Shown: positions 11,936-26,045, counted from the first letter of the stretch. The stretch: DNA of 64,000 bases from Hippophae tibetana (GCA_037013495.1 CM072811.1:38455452-38519451), one strand, 5' to 3'. Numbers and translations: made by a program. Notes: generated by a model not told the origin, from the letters alone.

Positions 11936-14370
11936 ACAGTTTTAACTATTCTGTGATTTGATTCGATTTTTACGGCTTATAAATTTTTTATAATTTATAA
12001 TTGATTCATATATATATACATATGAATTAATTCCAATAAATTCTAACAATTTATTAAATAATATTTTTTTATAATCACATAATATTTTAATAATAAATTA
12101 TATTAACTATAAATATATATTACTTAAAATTAAAAATTATAATACGGCATAATTTTAGGTTATAACTAATAACTTTGAAAAAAATAGAAATAGAAAAAGA
12201 AAAATAATCCTTTGAATAATTTTATTAAGAGGTTAAAAAAATTAAAAGTAATATCTGTATAGTAGAGTCTAAATATTGATTCAGTGTAGTAAAATTATTA
12301 AAAGAAATACTTATAAAGCATAAAAATAAAAATATTATATTTTTATATATACAGATTATATTAAATTTATATGAATTTAAAAAAATTAATCTATAATTTA
12401 ATTCATACTATTGGATATAAACTATTTACATTTATTTGGATGTAAACGAATTTTACATATTAATCCAATGAACTGATATTATATATATATATCATGCGTG
12501 ATCAGTTTACAAATATGAAGAGGGATTTGATTAAATTGGAAAGATCCCTTGCCATTTGATTACAATTTTGTGGAATTCACTTTATCATAATACATGAAAA
12601 ACTATTCAAGATAAATTGAACTTCATTCCGAAATTGTTGTGCTTGCCAAAAGAGACTTGAGAATATAATAGTTTCACAATCACCTTTAATAATTATATTT
12701 TTCGGAAAATTTTATAAATTAAAATTGTTTCAAAATAATAAAAAATGATGAATTAAAATTAATTTTAATGACTTTTACGTTTTTTTTCTTTCTGTTTTTT
12801 AAACTTTTCCATATGCCCACGCTTTATTGCTCTTACTTGGCTTGATATATATATATCCTTTTAGGAGCATAGAACAAGAAGAAGAAAAAAAAAAAAAAAA
12901 AGAAAGAAAGAAGAAACAGATAAAGCAGAGTACAGATAAAAGTAAGGAATTTTTTTTTAATCTAAAATTAGGTTATGTTAATAGATGTTAGATATTTAAA
13001 AATAAGAATAATAAATTATGGTGTAAATTTATTATTATTTGATTGTTATATTTTAAGAGATAAGTTTTTGAAATTCTTTAACTCTTACTGTTAGCGAAAA
13101 AATTATCTTAAAAATAACGTGTGATATTTGAAACTCGATTTTTCATTTATTTTATATAAATTTTATAATATATATTTTTTAATTTTACCTTTAATTTATA
13201 TATATTTATATTTGTATTTTTTTAAAAATTAAAATAATATAATTTTTAAATTTATTTTTTCATATATTATTTCCAACATTGTTAAAGATAATTTTTCAGC
13301 TCTGTAATTTTTAAACAAACAAGTTAAATGAAAATATATTTATCTCATACTTATCAGTATGATAGTGTGAATAATTGGGTTTATTTTCATTCTGATCATA
13401 TTTATGGTTTTGCATATTTTTTATTTTAATTATGAATAACAGTCTGTTTATTAATATTTTTTCGCTTACAGGTTGTTCTTTTACTTGTACCTCTTTTGAT
13501 TTTACTTCATGATTATACATGAAGTTTTATATTACTATTTTTTTAGTACTGTGTATTTTATGATAACGGTGAGTTATAATCAGTTTATTTCATTTCTTAG
13601 TGTAATCTATGATTCCAAATTCTTACTGATTATTACCTTCTTGCTATTTTTTTTACCGATCCCAGCTAACTTTTGATTACTGCTTTATTCCTTTTATTGA
13701 CGGGTTACTCAACTTGTGAGTTAGCGAATTGTACAAGTTTATAAGCAGTATTATTGCCTTATTTTTGATCAATGTAGGACTTAACATCTCCCTCTACATC
13801 AGTTAGAGTCCGAATTTACGGTACAAGGACCGATAGGGATAAAAAAATCAAAAATCTAGTTATAGTATTAACTTAAAAATTCAGGCTTAATTCTAAACCC
13901 AAAAATCAAATTGTAAGTTACTCTTGACTAATGTGAAACTTAACAACGTGAAAACTCTTTTATTCTAATAGGTTACATGTTTAATTCGTAAATGAATAAA
14001 AGTTTTATTTATTCACTTATTTAATTGATAAATGGTTAAATTGTTTTAAATCTTTTAGTTTACTTATAATTTTCAGGTAGTATATTTAGTGTGATATACT
14101 GTTCAGTTTAGTAAATAATTAATATATGGTTATTATGTTTTCTTAACTTTAAAGATTTTGGTATTTATTTCCATATACGCTCATTGTTGGTTTTTTATCT
14201 TATACATTTGCTTTAAAGCTTTTTTTACTTTTTTATTTTATTTTAATTGATTTAAAGTTAGTTTTCAATCTTTAAAGTTTTCTTAAACTTTATTATTTGT
14301 ATCTTAATTATGATAATAACTTTTGTGGTTATAAGACTTCGTTCTTAATTTTCAATCTTTAAAGAAACAA
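11936..14370. other. AT-rich spacer, perhaps including the 5' LTR of Copia element A
   Basis: Mostly AT-rich. A purine run (gaagaag then poly-A and gaaag units) lies at 12880-12915. A short motif (caatgtaggacttaaca near 13773, related copy near 13931) occurs twice. Because a primer-binding-like site follows at about 14375, the last several hundred bases may be the left LTR of element A, but I could not fix a start since no matching right LTR is visible. Confidence 0.4.
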
Positions 14371-17300
14371 TTATGGTATCTAAAATGACCATTATGTTAT
14401 CTGAACATAGAATCCAACTGTGAATGTTCCTGACCTTACTGTGAGTGGTTTTAATGCGAATCAAATGATGAAATCTTTTTGGATTCATAAGGTTACCCCA
14501 ATGTTATCGGTTTCTATTCCTTTTAACCATGTTGTGATAGAGAAATCGAAGAAATTTAATGGCTTGAACTTCAAGAGATGGAGAAGTAAGATGACGTTCT
14601 ATCTCATCACCTTAAATCTGACAAGATTCTTGACTGAAGAAACTCCCAATCAACTTGAGGATGAATACGATTTTCAATTTGTTAGCGCTATTGAAGTATG
14701 GAAGCATTCTAATTACCTATGTCAGAACTATATTTTGAATAACCTAACCGACTCCTTGTACAATGAGTACAATAAGGAAAAGACGATTAAAGACTTGCAG
14801 AAATCATTGGATCGGAAGTATGAAACTAAAAATGTCGATGCTAATAAATTTTTGATTAATCGTTTTCTTGATTATAAGATAGTAGACGCTAAACCTATAT
14901 GTAGTCAAGTACGTGAAATCTAAGATATCTTAGTAGAGATGTATGATGAAAGAATAAAACTTAGTAAAACCTTCCAAATTGTAGCTATTATTGAAAAGTT
15001 TTCCCCTTAATGGATAGGGTTCAAGGCCTACCTTAAGCACAAGCGAAAGGAATTGTCTTTGAATGACTTGGTGATAAGATTCAAAGTGGAAGAAGATAAC
15101 CATGCTTCTTCTAAAAAAGGGTATATCCCATTAGCACCAAGGCTAATGTGATGGAGTATGGTCAAAGTTCCAACCACAATAAGAACAAGGGTTTAATTTG
15201 GGACCTATAGAAACAACTTTTAAGAACTCAAGCTTCAGAGGGATTTTCTTTAATTGTCAAAGGAAAAGATATAAAGCCATTGCAAGTTTCCAAAAAGAAT
15301 AGGAATCGTGATGAAACATGGTTAACAACATCGCTTATGCTATCTCTGATATTGACTTGTGTACAGTCATTTCTAAGGTAAACTTGGTGGGATCAAAACC
15401 AAAGGAGTGATAGATTGATACTGGTGTAACAAGGCACATATGCTCAGATAAGAAGCTATTAACGAATTTTGAACCAGTGAAAGATGGAGAAAAGCTCTTC
15501 ATGGGAAATTCTACCACATCAACTACTTAAGAGCAAGGCCAAGTTAAACTGAAGATAAACTCTAGGAAGGAGTTTGCATTAAAAAATGTACTATAAGTTC
15601 CAAGCATTTGTAAGAATCTTATTTCTGACTCGTTGCTAAACAATCATGGCTTTCAGATAGTGTTTGAATCTAATAAGGTCATTTTGAACAAAAATAGGAT
15701 GTTTATGGGAAAAGTATATTTATATGATGGGTTATTCATGCTCAATGTAATGATTATAAAAGCTAAGATTATTAAAAAGATTAATTATTTTGCTTATTTG
15801 CTTGAGTCTTCCAACTTGTAGCATGGTAGACTATGCCATGTTAATTTTGATACATTGCATAGACTAATTAACATGGAACAGATACCCGCATTTCAAATAG
15901 ATTCAAAGCATAAGTGTGAGACTTGTGTTGAGACAAAAGTGACTAGATCATTGTTTCATTCAATTGAAAGAAACATTGAATCCCTTGAATTAATTCATAG
16001 TCATCTATGTGATTTGAATTTTTTTCAAACAAGGAGTGACAATAAGTATTTTATTACTTTGTTGATTATAACACAAAATATTTATACATGTATATGCTTA
16101 AAAGTAAAGTTTAAGCTATAGATAAATTTATTCTTTATAAAATAGAAGTTGCGAATCAACTCAACAAGAAGATCAACATACTATGCAGTAATTGTGGTGA
16201 TGAATATCAAGCACTATTTGGTGAATTTTATGCATAACACGGAGTTATCCATGAAATCATAACGCCTTATTCACCTCAACAAAATAGAGTTGTTGAACAT
16301 AAAAATTGCACTTTGAAAGAAATGATGAATGCAATTCTATTAAGTTTTGGGTTGCCATAGAACTTATGGGGGAAATCTATTTTGTTAGTTAACTACCTTT
16401 TAAATTAGGTACCTTGAAAAAAACATCTAAGACATCGTATGAATTATTTAAAGGAAGGGTACCTTCCTATAAATATTTATGAATGTAGAGGTGTCTTGCT
16501 AAAGTAACCATACCTATACCTAAGAAGGCGAAGATAGCTCCAAAAGTGATAGATTGCATCTTCATTGGCATATAAAAGTAGTGATTATCGTTTTCTTTTA
16601 CATTAGTCAACAATCCCAAGCATACATAATAACACTATATTGGAATCAAGGAATTTATCGTTCTTTGAACAAGTATTTCTAGGTAAATCTAAAGGGAAAT
16701 CAAGTTCGTCTAAATGAACATATGAGATTATTAATGAAAATAGTCAAAACAAAGAACTTGAACAAGAGGTTGAGGATAAGATTGAGGTTGAAGCTAGACG
16801 TAGCAAGAGGATTAGGATAGAAATGTCCCATGGTCCATATTTTTTGACCTACTTGCTAAAAAGTGAACCACAAACCTATGAAAAGACTATGAATTCTTCT
16901 GAAGATCCTCAATGGAAAGAGACCATTAATAGTAAAATTGAGTCCATTCTACAAAATCATACTTGGAAACTAGTTGATTTACCTCCAAGTAGTAAAACAC
17001 TAGGATTCAAGATGATTTTCATGAGAAAATGTAAACAAGATGGATCGAGTGAAAAGTACAAGGCTAGGCTTGAAATTAAGGGATACAAAGAATGACATGA
17101 CCTTGATTACTTTGATACTTATTCTCATGTGACAATAATAACATTCATAAGGATGATAATTACTATCGTTATTTTGTGAAATCTTGAAATACATCAAATG
17201 GATGTAAAAACAACCTTTCTAAATGGAGCATTAGATGAAGAAATCTACATGGAATAACCTAAGGGTTTTTTCGGCCTAGAGAAAGAAGGAAAGGTCTATA

Positions 17301-18660
17301 AATTAGTGAAGTCTTTATATGGCTTGAAATAAGCACCAAAATAGTGACATGAAAAGTTTGATAATAACATGAGGACAAATGGCTTTAAAATCAACAAATG
17401 TGACAAATGTATATATGTCAAGGACAAAAAAGACGGTTATGTTATCTTGTATCTTTACATTGATGACATACTAATTATGGATAGTAATAATCAAATGATC
17501 AAATCCACTGATAATATGTTGAATTCAAGATTTGACATGAAAAACATGGGGCCTGCTAATGTAATTATGGGAATTAAGATATAAAGAATATGAAGCGATC
17601 TCATTCTAAGTTAATGTCATTATGTTGAAAAAATATTTGAGAAATTCAACAATGGTGATTCTGGAATTATGAGAACACTAATAGATGTAAATATGCATCT
17701 ATCTAAGAATATAAGTGAGAGTGTGTCTCAACTGGAATATTATGCAGCGATAGGAAATAAACTTGATGAGTTGTACAAGATCGAATATAACTTACTCTAT
17801 AAGCAAACTAAGTAGATATACCATTAATCTAGGATCTGATCATTAAAAGGGCATTACAAGATTACTTAAATACTTAAGATATACACATAGCTATAGACTA
17901 CACTACACAATATATTCAACCGTTTTAGAAGGATACAGTGTTGCAAACAAGATATCTGACATGAAAAACTCAAAGTATACCAATGGATATGTATTCATAC
18001 TGGGTGGTATAGTTGATCCATACAAGTCCTCTAAATAGATGTGTATTGCTAAATCCATGATGGAATCTGAGTTCATCTCTTTGGATATACATGGTAAAGA
18101 AGTTGAATGCTACGTAATTTTTTAGAGGATATTTCTTAGTGGGTAAAGCTTGTACTTGCAATATGCATCCTTGTGATAGTCAATATGCTATTGGTAGGGC
18201 ATATAGCAATATGTATAATGGTAAGTCTCTACATATACATCGTATACATATTACCATTAAACAACTACTCTCAACTGAGGTTCTCTCTATTGACTATGTG
18301 AAGTCAAAGGATAACATAGCGGATCCATTAACCAAAGAGTTAAATTAAGAGTTAGTTGATAAGTTATCTAGGGGAATGAGATTGAACCCATGAATGAATA
18401 AGGATTTGCAAAGAAAACTTAACCTATTTGACTGGAGATCCTAAGATCTAGGTTCAAAAGGACAATCTAGTTGTAAAGACTTAATGAGATCACTGTGGGG
18501 GTTGACCCTCAAGTTCATTCCTATAATGAAAACAGTGATACCCGTAAAATACAGGTTAAGCTAAAACTTTTATGATTCTTATGAAGAGAATACCGAACAT
18601 AGTATGTGAGTTACTCTTTATGAATTACTCTTATAGATAAGAGATCACCTATAAATTTGG
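14371..18660 (+). mobile_element. Ty1/Copia retrotransposon remnant A
   Basis: A fossil Copia element read on the + strand. A primer-binding-like site (tggtatctaaa) lies at about 14375. It is followed by a gag region (14420-14923, UBN2 type with FNGLNFKRW), a protease/integrase area with a degraded zinc-binding region (about 15300-16120), reverse transcriptase (about 16900-17580, LYIDDILI), and an RNase H end with the family's usual closing motif (SKDNIADPLTKEL, to about 18345). The domain order gag-PR-INT-RT-RH is that of Copia. Heavily decayed, with many breaks, so old. No right LTR is seen: its 3' non-coding part runs straight into the gag region of element B. Confidence 0.85.
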
Positions 18661-19186
18661 AACTAAGAAGTATGTTGTCAGTAGATATATGAAGTACCAA
18701 ATGATTGATGGAAAATCTATGGAAGCTCAATCACACGAACTGCAGAAGGTAGCACATGAAATCACTTTTGAATCTATGACTTTAGATGAACATGTAGTTG
18801 TTATTATAGATAAATTACCCCATGCTTAGAAAGATTTAAAAATGCACTTAGACATAAAACTAAGGAATTTTCTTTAGAAAGTTTTATAACCTGTCTAAGA
18901 ATAGAAGAAGACACTACTACAAAACGGGTCATTAAAGTCAGTTCCCTGAATCGACTTCACACGTAAAGTTGGTTCAATGCGTGAACCGACTTTAAAATAT
19001 ATATTGATTTTTTTTTTCATATTTGTACTCATTTTCTACTCTACTAATAATCTGTATTCAATCACATATAACATAAAAAAACCAAAATTTGTTTAACAAA
19101 GTGTAAATAATAATACAAATAATTGAAAATTTAAATATAATTAATTACTTGATAATAAAATTTATTAAAAAAATGTATATACAATA

Positions 19187-19208
19187 TATATATATATATA
19201 TATATATA
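19187..19208. repeat. (TA)n microsatellite
   Basis: An uninterrupted run of alternating T and A inside the CACTA element. Confidence 0.8.
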
Positions 19209-19219
19209 GTTAATTTAAA

Positions 19220-20050
19220 TTACAAATAAAATGATGTTGTTAAAGCGTCATGGATTTTGTGATATTCCCACTTTATTTCAAGGTGAGGAATATGAGGAAA
19301 GTACCAAAGAACCTTTACGGAAACGCCTTTCTTAGGTGTTGTTTCATTTGTAGCATGCTTCCATCTTGATTCTTTACATATCAGACAATCATCTAATGTC
19401 TCATATTTTTTTTCTATAAAGAATGCAATCATTTGTACAAGCATGAATCTTATGATATTCCATGCCAAATCGACTAAGGGATTTCTTCACTTCATACATT
19501 GAAAATGGAAATTCAATACCCTCAAGAAACATATCTATTAGTAGATTTAGTAATTCTGTGAATCCCTTGTCAAAAAACCATTTTTTTTCCTTCACATTGT
19601 ACAAATGAACCAATCCCAATGTTTTAGTGTATTTCTTGCATTTTGGATACAACGGTTTTTCAGCATCTTCTAGAAGTTTTTTAAAGGTTTGGGAATCATC
19701 CTCACATAGTTCATCTTCAATACCATGAAACATATTTTCTGTCTGTGCATTATGATAAGATATATGTAATCCACTCATATTCTTATTTATCTCTTTCCCA
19801 CGAGTATTATCAATATTTTCTCCATGATAATATCAACATTTATAGTTCAAAAAAATACCACTACCGATAAGGTGATATTTAACCTCATCAACTTCATGAA
19901 ATCACTCATTTTTACATTTAACACATGAACATTGAATTGTACTAATTTCAATATTATTATTTCTACAAGCAAATTCCATGAAACTTTCAACTCCAAAAAT
20001 GTAGTCCTGCTCAATTCTACACTTTGATATCCAAGATTTGTCTATTTTCT
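19220..20050 (-). pseudogene. CACTA TNP2-like transposase fragment (N-terminal)
   Basis: Reading the - strand from about 20050 there is a transposase-associated domain (DKSWISKCRIEQDYIFGVES, then FMEFACR), then a TNP2-like region (FKKLLEDAEKPLYPKCKKYT, KSLSRFGMEYHKIHACTNDC, ILYRKK) and a cysteine pair (CLICKESRWK) near 19370. The catalytic RNase H-like core that should follow is missing; the frame runs into AT-rich element sequence. The usual start Met is replaced (isoleucine codon before DKSW), an in-frame stop interrupts the first domain, and the longest open part is 19401-19778. It cannot encode a working transposase. Confidence 0.8.
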
Positions 20051-20739
20051 ATTAATGATATTAATTAAACATATTAATTATGTATCCAATCAATATATTT
20101 CAAGTATTATTATATATGAATTTTATAATTATTATAATATATACCAAAACATACATAATACACAAATTTATCATTTTAATCATTTTAAAATTGTATTACT
20201 TTTGAATATAATTATTTATATGTAAATAAATTTATCTACGTATAGTAAATATTATGGTCCCTCAAACCCACAACATCCATATGTTATTTCCATAGAAAAT
20301 CAGCCAAACATATAATAACAAGCATAATACAAAACATACATAAATAAAATATTTATACAAAAAATAACGTAAATTGAATAATAAATGCGTAGGATTAATA
20401 AAAAATACTTACAAGAGTAAATGAAGTAACTAAATGAAGGAAATGAAGAAAAAATGGTGTTTTGTAAGTGAGAAAATGGGTATAAAAAAATTGAGTATTT
20501 CGCTAAAAAAAATATGGGATCGAAAAGATAATTTAGAGAAAAAGATAACCCATTAAACGATGTTGAAAATGATGATTAAAGGTGGCTGAATAATGAGAAA
20601 GAGTGGAGTAGATGAGCTCAGTTTTGAGTTTCTTAAGTGTTGTGCGTAAATTGAAAATGATGTTTTGATGAAGAAGAGAGAAGAGAAATGAAAAAATACA
20701 TGTGGATTGCGTTGATTGACGTGTTAAACCGACGCTACA

Positions 20740-21365
20740 CACATAAATATTTTTATTTTAATTAACTATTTTTAAAATTGAAATTAATTAAACAATATTT
20801 TTTTTATTTTTTTGGTCAATTATTTTTTAAAATTTTAATTAACTATATACCTTTTATATTTTTTTGAAATTTTTTTATATTGCGTTTTTCATACTATTCG
20901 ATAACTACGTAAGGAATGCATGTATATAAAATTAAGTACATATCCACATGCATTTTTTTAATAGTTTTTAAAATTTAAATTAAACAATATAATTTTATTT
21001 TTATTTTTTTGATCAAATATTTTTTAAGAAATTAATTAACTATAGATTTTTTATATTTTTTTTTGAAAACTTTAATGTATATTGTGCTTTTCATGCTATC
21101 CAAATTCGATAACTACGTATGAAAAACATGTACATAAAATTAAGTGCATATTCATGTGCATTTTTTATTTTAACAATTTTTAAAATTAAAATTAAAAAAT
21201 AAATTTTATTTTATTTTTTTAGTCAATTATTTTTTAAGATTTTAATTAACTATAGACCTTTTATATTTTCGCTCATATATAAACTTTTCTGTATTGTGTT
21301 TTTTATGCTATCCAAATTCGATAACTAAGTATGAAAAACATGTACATAAAATTAAGTACGTTTCC
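20740..21365. repeat. About 210-bp tandem repeats within the CACTA element
   Basis: The block ataacta.gta..gaa..catgta.ataaaattaag recurs at 20901, 21109 and 21321 (spacing 208 and 212). Related AT-rich sequence lies between, including repeated ttaattaacta and catgcattttt-like motifs. This gives about three imperfect units in the right half of the transposon. Confidence 0.75.
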
Positions 21366-24300
21366 AAACAAATACACAAAATTATATAAATTATATAATT
21401 TTAAAAACCAATTGACTAAATAAAAGAAGAAAAAATTATACTATATATATCCAAATTCAATTTTAAACAGTTCAAATAAAATAATAATTGATAAAAAAAA
21501 TTAATTACATGGATAACGTCGATTGATACGTAGAACTAACGCTACACATAGGACATAGCCTTAGTTTTTCACCGAACCAACTTTAAATTGATTATACGTC
21601 GGTTTTATCCAAAAACAGACTTTACATATCAAGTTTAATGACCCATTTTGTATTAGTTAGAAGCACGAAAATAAGATCAAAGAGATGAAGTACTCGTTGT
21701 CTCAAACAACAGTACCAATAAGAAATCCTCTATATTTCTGAAACCTAAAGGAAGAAATTGGAAAACTCAGAATCGTAGTAATAACCAAAACCAAAACCAT
21801 CAAAATAGAAACATAAACTATCCTCCCCAGAATGGACCTCAACCTCCCCAAAAAATAACATATTCATGTGTTATAGTTGTAACAGACCTAGCTATTTGGT
21901 CAGGAACTACCGGAACAGGAATCGTTCTTCCCCGCAGGCGAACCTTACTGAAGATCAATTTATTACTATGATATCTAAAATCAATTTTGTTGGTAGATTT
22001 GAGGGGTGATGGGTGGACATTGGTGCTTCTCGCCACGTTTGCTATGATCGAGACATGTTCAATTCCTAATTTGAGTATAAGGATAAGAAAGTGCTGCCGG
22101 GAAACTCCCATTCCACTAAAGTTGTTGGTACTAGAGAGATGGAATTGAAGTTTACCTTTGGAAAGACTATCATCTTGAAGGATGTTCTACATACACCAGA
22201 GATAAGAAAGAACTTAGTTTCGAGATATCTTCTTAACAAAGTTGGGTTTACTCAAACTATAGTGGCTGATTTATATACAATAACTAAAAATAATATATTT
22301 GTTGGGAAAACGTTTTTTTATAATTTTATAGATGATTGTTCAGATTACACTTATGTATATCTAATGAAAAATAAAAATGAAGTGTTTGACATGTTTAAAA
22401 TATTTATGATTGAAATTGAAAATCAACTTAACAGAAAAATAAAAAAGGTTTTGAAGTAATAGAGGAACTTTATATGATTTCAATATTTTCAATGATTTTT
22501 ATAAAACTCATGTAATCATTCATGAAAAAACTGCACCTTATTCTTCTGAAATGAATGACAAAGTTGAAAAAATAGAACTTTTACTGAATCAATTGTTACA
22601 ATTTTATTAAACTCTGGTGCTGCTTCTCATTGGTAGGGGTAAATTTTATTAACTGCTTGTTATGTGTGAAATAGAGTTCCTAAATCTACTAGTAAAATTT
22701 CACCATATGAAATTTTGAAAAATAAGAAACCTAACTTAACTTATTTTAAAACTTAGGGTTGTTTAGCCTATGTTAGAATCCTTGATCTTAAAAAAATAAA
22801 CTTGCTAGTAGAGCATATGAATGCGTATTCATAGGATATGTTGTGAATAGTAAAGCTTATAAATTCTATGACTTAAATGATCATGTAGTTATATAATCAA
22901 AAGATTCTTACTTATATGAACATAGGTTTTCCTTTAAATTGAAAATAATGGGGACTCGTCTTCTAGTAGTTTACCCATAACTAGAACTAGTGAACAAAAT
23001 GAGGAGTTAAACACTGAAATCAGGAGAAGTAAACAAGTTTGAACCCTTAAGGGTTTTTGGTTGATTTTTATGCTTATACCTTAGAGAAAGATCCTCAAAC
23101 TCTTAAAGAAGAATTATCTTCTTTAGATGCCAACTTATGGGGAAAAAGCCATAAATGATGAAATGGACTCTTTTGAGTATAATAGAACTTGGCATTTAGT
23201 TGACTTACCTCCTGGTTGCAAAACCATAGGATGTAAATAGATACTAAAGAAGAAATTGAAACCTGATGGTACTATTGAAAAGTACAAAGCTCATCTTGTA
23301 GTCAAAGGATATAGGCAAAGGGAAAATGTAGATTTCTTTGATACATTTTCACCAGTCACATGAATAACTTTCATACGTGTAATTTTCTCTCTTTCTACTA
23401 TCCATGATTTGGTAGTGCATCAAATGGATGTCAAAACTGCTTTCTTAAATGGTGACTTAGAAGAAGAAATTTATATGGACCAATCTGAAGGTTTTGTTGT
23501 TCCAGGTCAAGAAAATAAAGTTTGTAAACTAGATAAATCTCTTTATAGTCTAAAATAAGTACCTAAGCAATGTCATGAAAAATTTGATAATCTAGTTATC
23601 TCATATGGATTCAAAATAAATGAAAGTGATAAATTCATTTATTATAAATTAGAAAATGACATTTGCACTATTATATGTTTATATGTGAATGACATGCTAA
23701 TTTTTGGATCCAATATTCATGTTGTGAATAATGTGAAAACTTTGTTATATTTTTGGATCAAATATTCATGTTGTGAATAATGTGAAAACTTTGTTAAGTG
23801 CTTACTTTGATATGAAAGATCTCGAAGAAGCGAGTGTAATCCTTGGTATAAAGATTACTAGGTCCGAAAAGGAAATTTCTCTAGATCAATCTCATTACAT
23901 TGAGAAGATCTTAAAGAAATATAATTACTTTAATTGTAAACCTGCATGTACTTCTTATAATCCTAGTGTAAAGTTGTTCAAGAACATCGGAGACGGTGTT
24001 AGACAAACTGAGTATGCAAGCATCATTGGTAGCTTACGTTATGCTACTGACTGCACTAGACCAGACATAGCTTATGTTGTGGGACTACTTTGTAGGTTTA
24101 CCAATATACCTAGTATAGAGCATTGGAATGCTATTGAAAGGGTCATGAGATACCTTAAGAGAACTATGAACCTTGGATTACATTATAAAAGGTTTCCCGT
24201 TGTTCTAGAAGGATACATCGATGCTGATTGGAAAACTCTATCAAAAGACTCCAAAGCAACTAGCGATTATATATTTAGCATTGCTGGTGGAGCTGTTTAT

Positions 24301-25236
24301 TAGAAGTCTAAGAAATAGACAATATTGGCTTAATCTATGATGAAGTCTAAAATGATAGCACTAGCTACTGCTAGTGAACAAGTAGGCTGGTTAAGAAGTC
24401 TGTTAGTTAAGATCCCTTTATGGGAAAGACCGATACCAGTTATCTTGATCCACTATGATAGTACTATGGCTATTGCAAAGATACAAAACCATTACTACAA
24501 TGGAAAGAGACGACAGATACGTCGTAAGCATAGTACTATTAGAGAATTTATCTCTATATGAGCTGTAAGAGTGGATCATGTATGTTCTGATGAAAATTTG
24601 GCTGATTCTTTGACGAAAGGATTACCGGGAGATAAGGTTTTCAAAAGCTCGAAAGGAATGAGACTGATGCCCTTAGAATGAAATGACATTCATGATGGTA
24701 ACCCAACTTATAGACTGGAGATCTTAAGAAATAAGTTCAATGGGTAATAATAAGTCATGAAGTGATATGAGATGAATCATGCTATTTTTAAATCACATTC
24801 TATATTGTTAGAAGCATGAAGTCTTGAAGTGACAAAGAAGGATAAGTTAATTATTAAACTCTTAATAAGTTATATACTCTATGTGGAGTAGAGTACATAG
24901 TTACAAGAGTACTCTTGATAGACTCACCTATATGAATGTGGAAGTGCGGCTGCTTCCTATGAAAATTTTGGTCAAAATTTCCTAGAGCATTCACTATACT
25001 GTGATACACGTGCATGGCTGTAAAACACAGGCTTTTCGAACTACACCTTGGAAAGGTTGTGTGTGTAATGTTTTTAGAGATAGAGTTTAAAACTACGAGT
25101 TACTCTAGTATATTCTAAAGCATTAACACTATGCAAAGATTCAAGTTAGACAACTTTTGCTTATGCACAATCTTATACTTTTAATTGATCGGTTGCTCGA
25201 CGAAAACTATTTTTATATAAAATTGAAGTGAGAGAT

Positions 25237-26045
25237 TGTTGAAAAATAAGTGAATTTTTTATAAAACAAATGATGTCTATTTGTGCCTTGTCCCACGTTG
25301 CTATTTTATATCACTTAGGAGATGTATAAATATAAAAAAATTAGCTATTGGATTTTGGCCCTAAGGGGCACCCATTTTTGTGGAAGGAGATAGGACCTAG
25401 GCAAATGTGAGATGAGGTGGCATTTTATTTTATTTTTTTGGACATTTTTTTATTAAAATACTTTTTCACTTAGAAAATGGTCATTACTTTTTTACTCCGA
25501 AAATGACTGTTATTTTCTTTACTCAGAAAACGACCGTTATTTTTTCTTTATTCAAAAATATCTGTTAAATAACCGATATTCTTTTTTACTCAGAAAATAG
25601 CCGTTACTTTTCCTTTCATAAAATAACCATTACTCTTTCCACCCAAACATAATCGTTATTATCATAATAGTCACACATTTTCTCAAACCTATAAATAGAG
25701 GGTCTTATCTCTCAGTTTCTACACATCAATTGTAACATTTTGGTCTTCATTAGTGCAGTGAAGTTCCGAGACAGAAAACATAGATTTTGGGTTGTTTTAT
25801 AGAGGGTCTTATCTCTCAGTTTCTACACATCAATTGTAACATTTTGGTCTTCATTAGTGCAGTGAAGTTCCGAGACAGAAAACATAGATTTTGGGTTGTT
25901 TTATCCTGGAGATGATGAGCTATGTTTGCTTGTGAAATTTTTGACAGAGCCACGAAACATCTTAAAAAGAGCAACCTAGTCCGCGACTCAACCCAAACAA
26001 TTCATTTCAACTTATCGATAATATTGTTCCTACATTGTTTTCACA
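25237..26045 (+). repeat. 3' LTR of Copia B
   Basis: Starts tgttga after a purine tract and ends near tcaca. The left part contains several imperfect repeats of a gaaaatgaccgttattt-like motif. A TATA-like ataaatag at 25691 probably marks the promoter. Within it, 25697-25800 and 25801-25904 are direct duplicates with a 104-bp period and look essentially identical. The related inverted LTR at 33433-33816 supports the two boundaries. Confidence 0.7.

Larger units (their letters stand above)
18912..21656 (-). mobile_element. CACTA (En/Spm) DNA transposon inserted in Copia B
   Basis: The left end starts CACTACTACAAAA and the right end, in reverse complement, reads aactaatacaaaatgggtca; both continue into gggtcattaaa. 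A 3-bp target duplication (aga) flanks both ends, the size expected for CACTA. Subterminal repeats related to gaaccgactttaaa and accgacgctacaca occur near both ends, as usual for transposase binding. The interior keeps only the N-terminal part of a TNP2-type transposase. At 2745 bp it is far shorter than autonomous CACTA elements and so is non-autonomous. One base at the right terminus departs from CACTA. Confidence 0.88.
18661..26045 (+). mobile_element. Ty1/Copia retrotransposon remnant B, split by a CACTA insertion
   Basis: A second fossil Copia element in the same orientation. Gag sequence (QSHELQKVAHEI, then EKLP- and LRIEE-like motifs) lies at about 18661-18911 and resumes after the CACTA transposon at 21657. 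Integrase lies at about 22300-22900, reverse transcriptase at about 23100-23800 (a VHQMDVKTAFLNG motif), and RNase H at about 24000-24640. The 3' LTR is 25237-26045 (tgttga...tcaca), preceded by a purine tract (gaagtgagaga). No 5' LTR is visible. Strongly decayed, with many breaks. A fragment of the same family lies inverted at 33433-35095. Confidence 0.85.
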
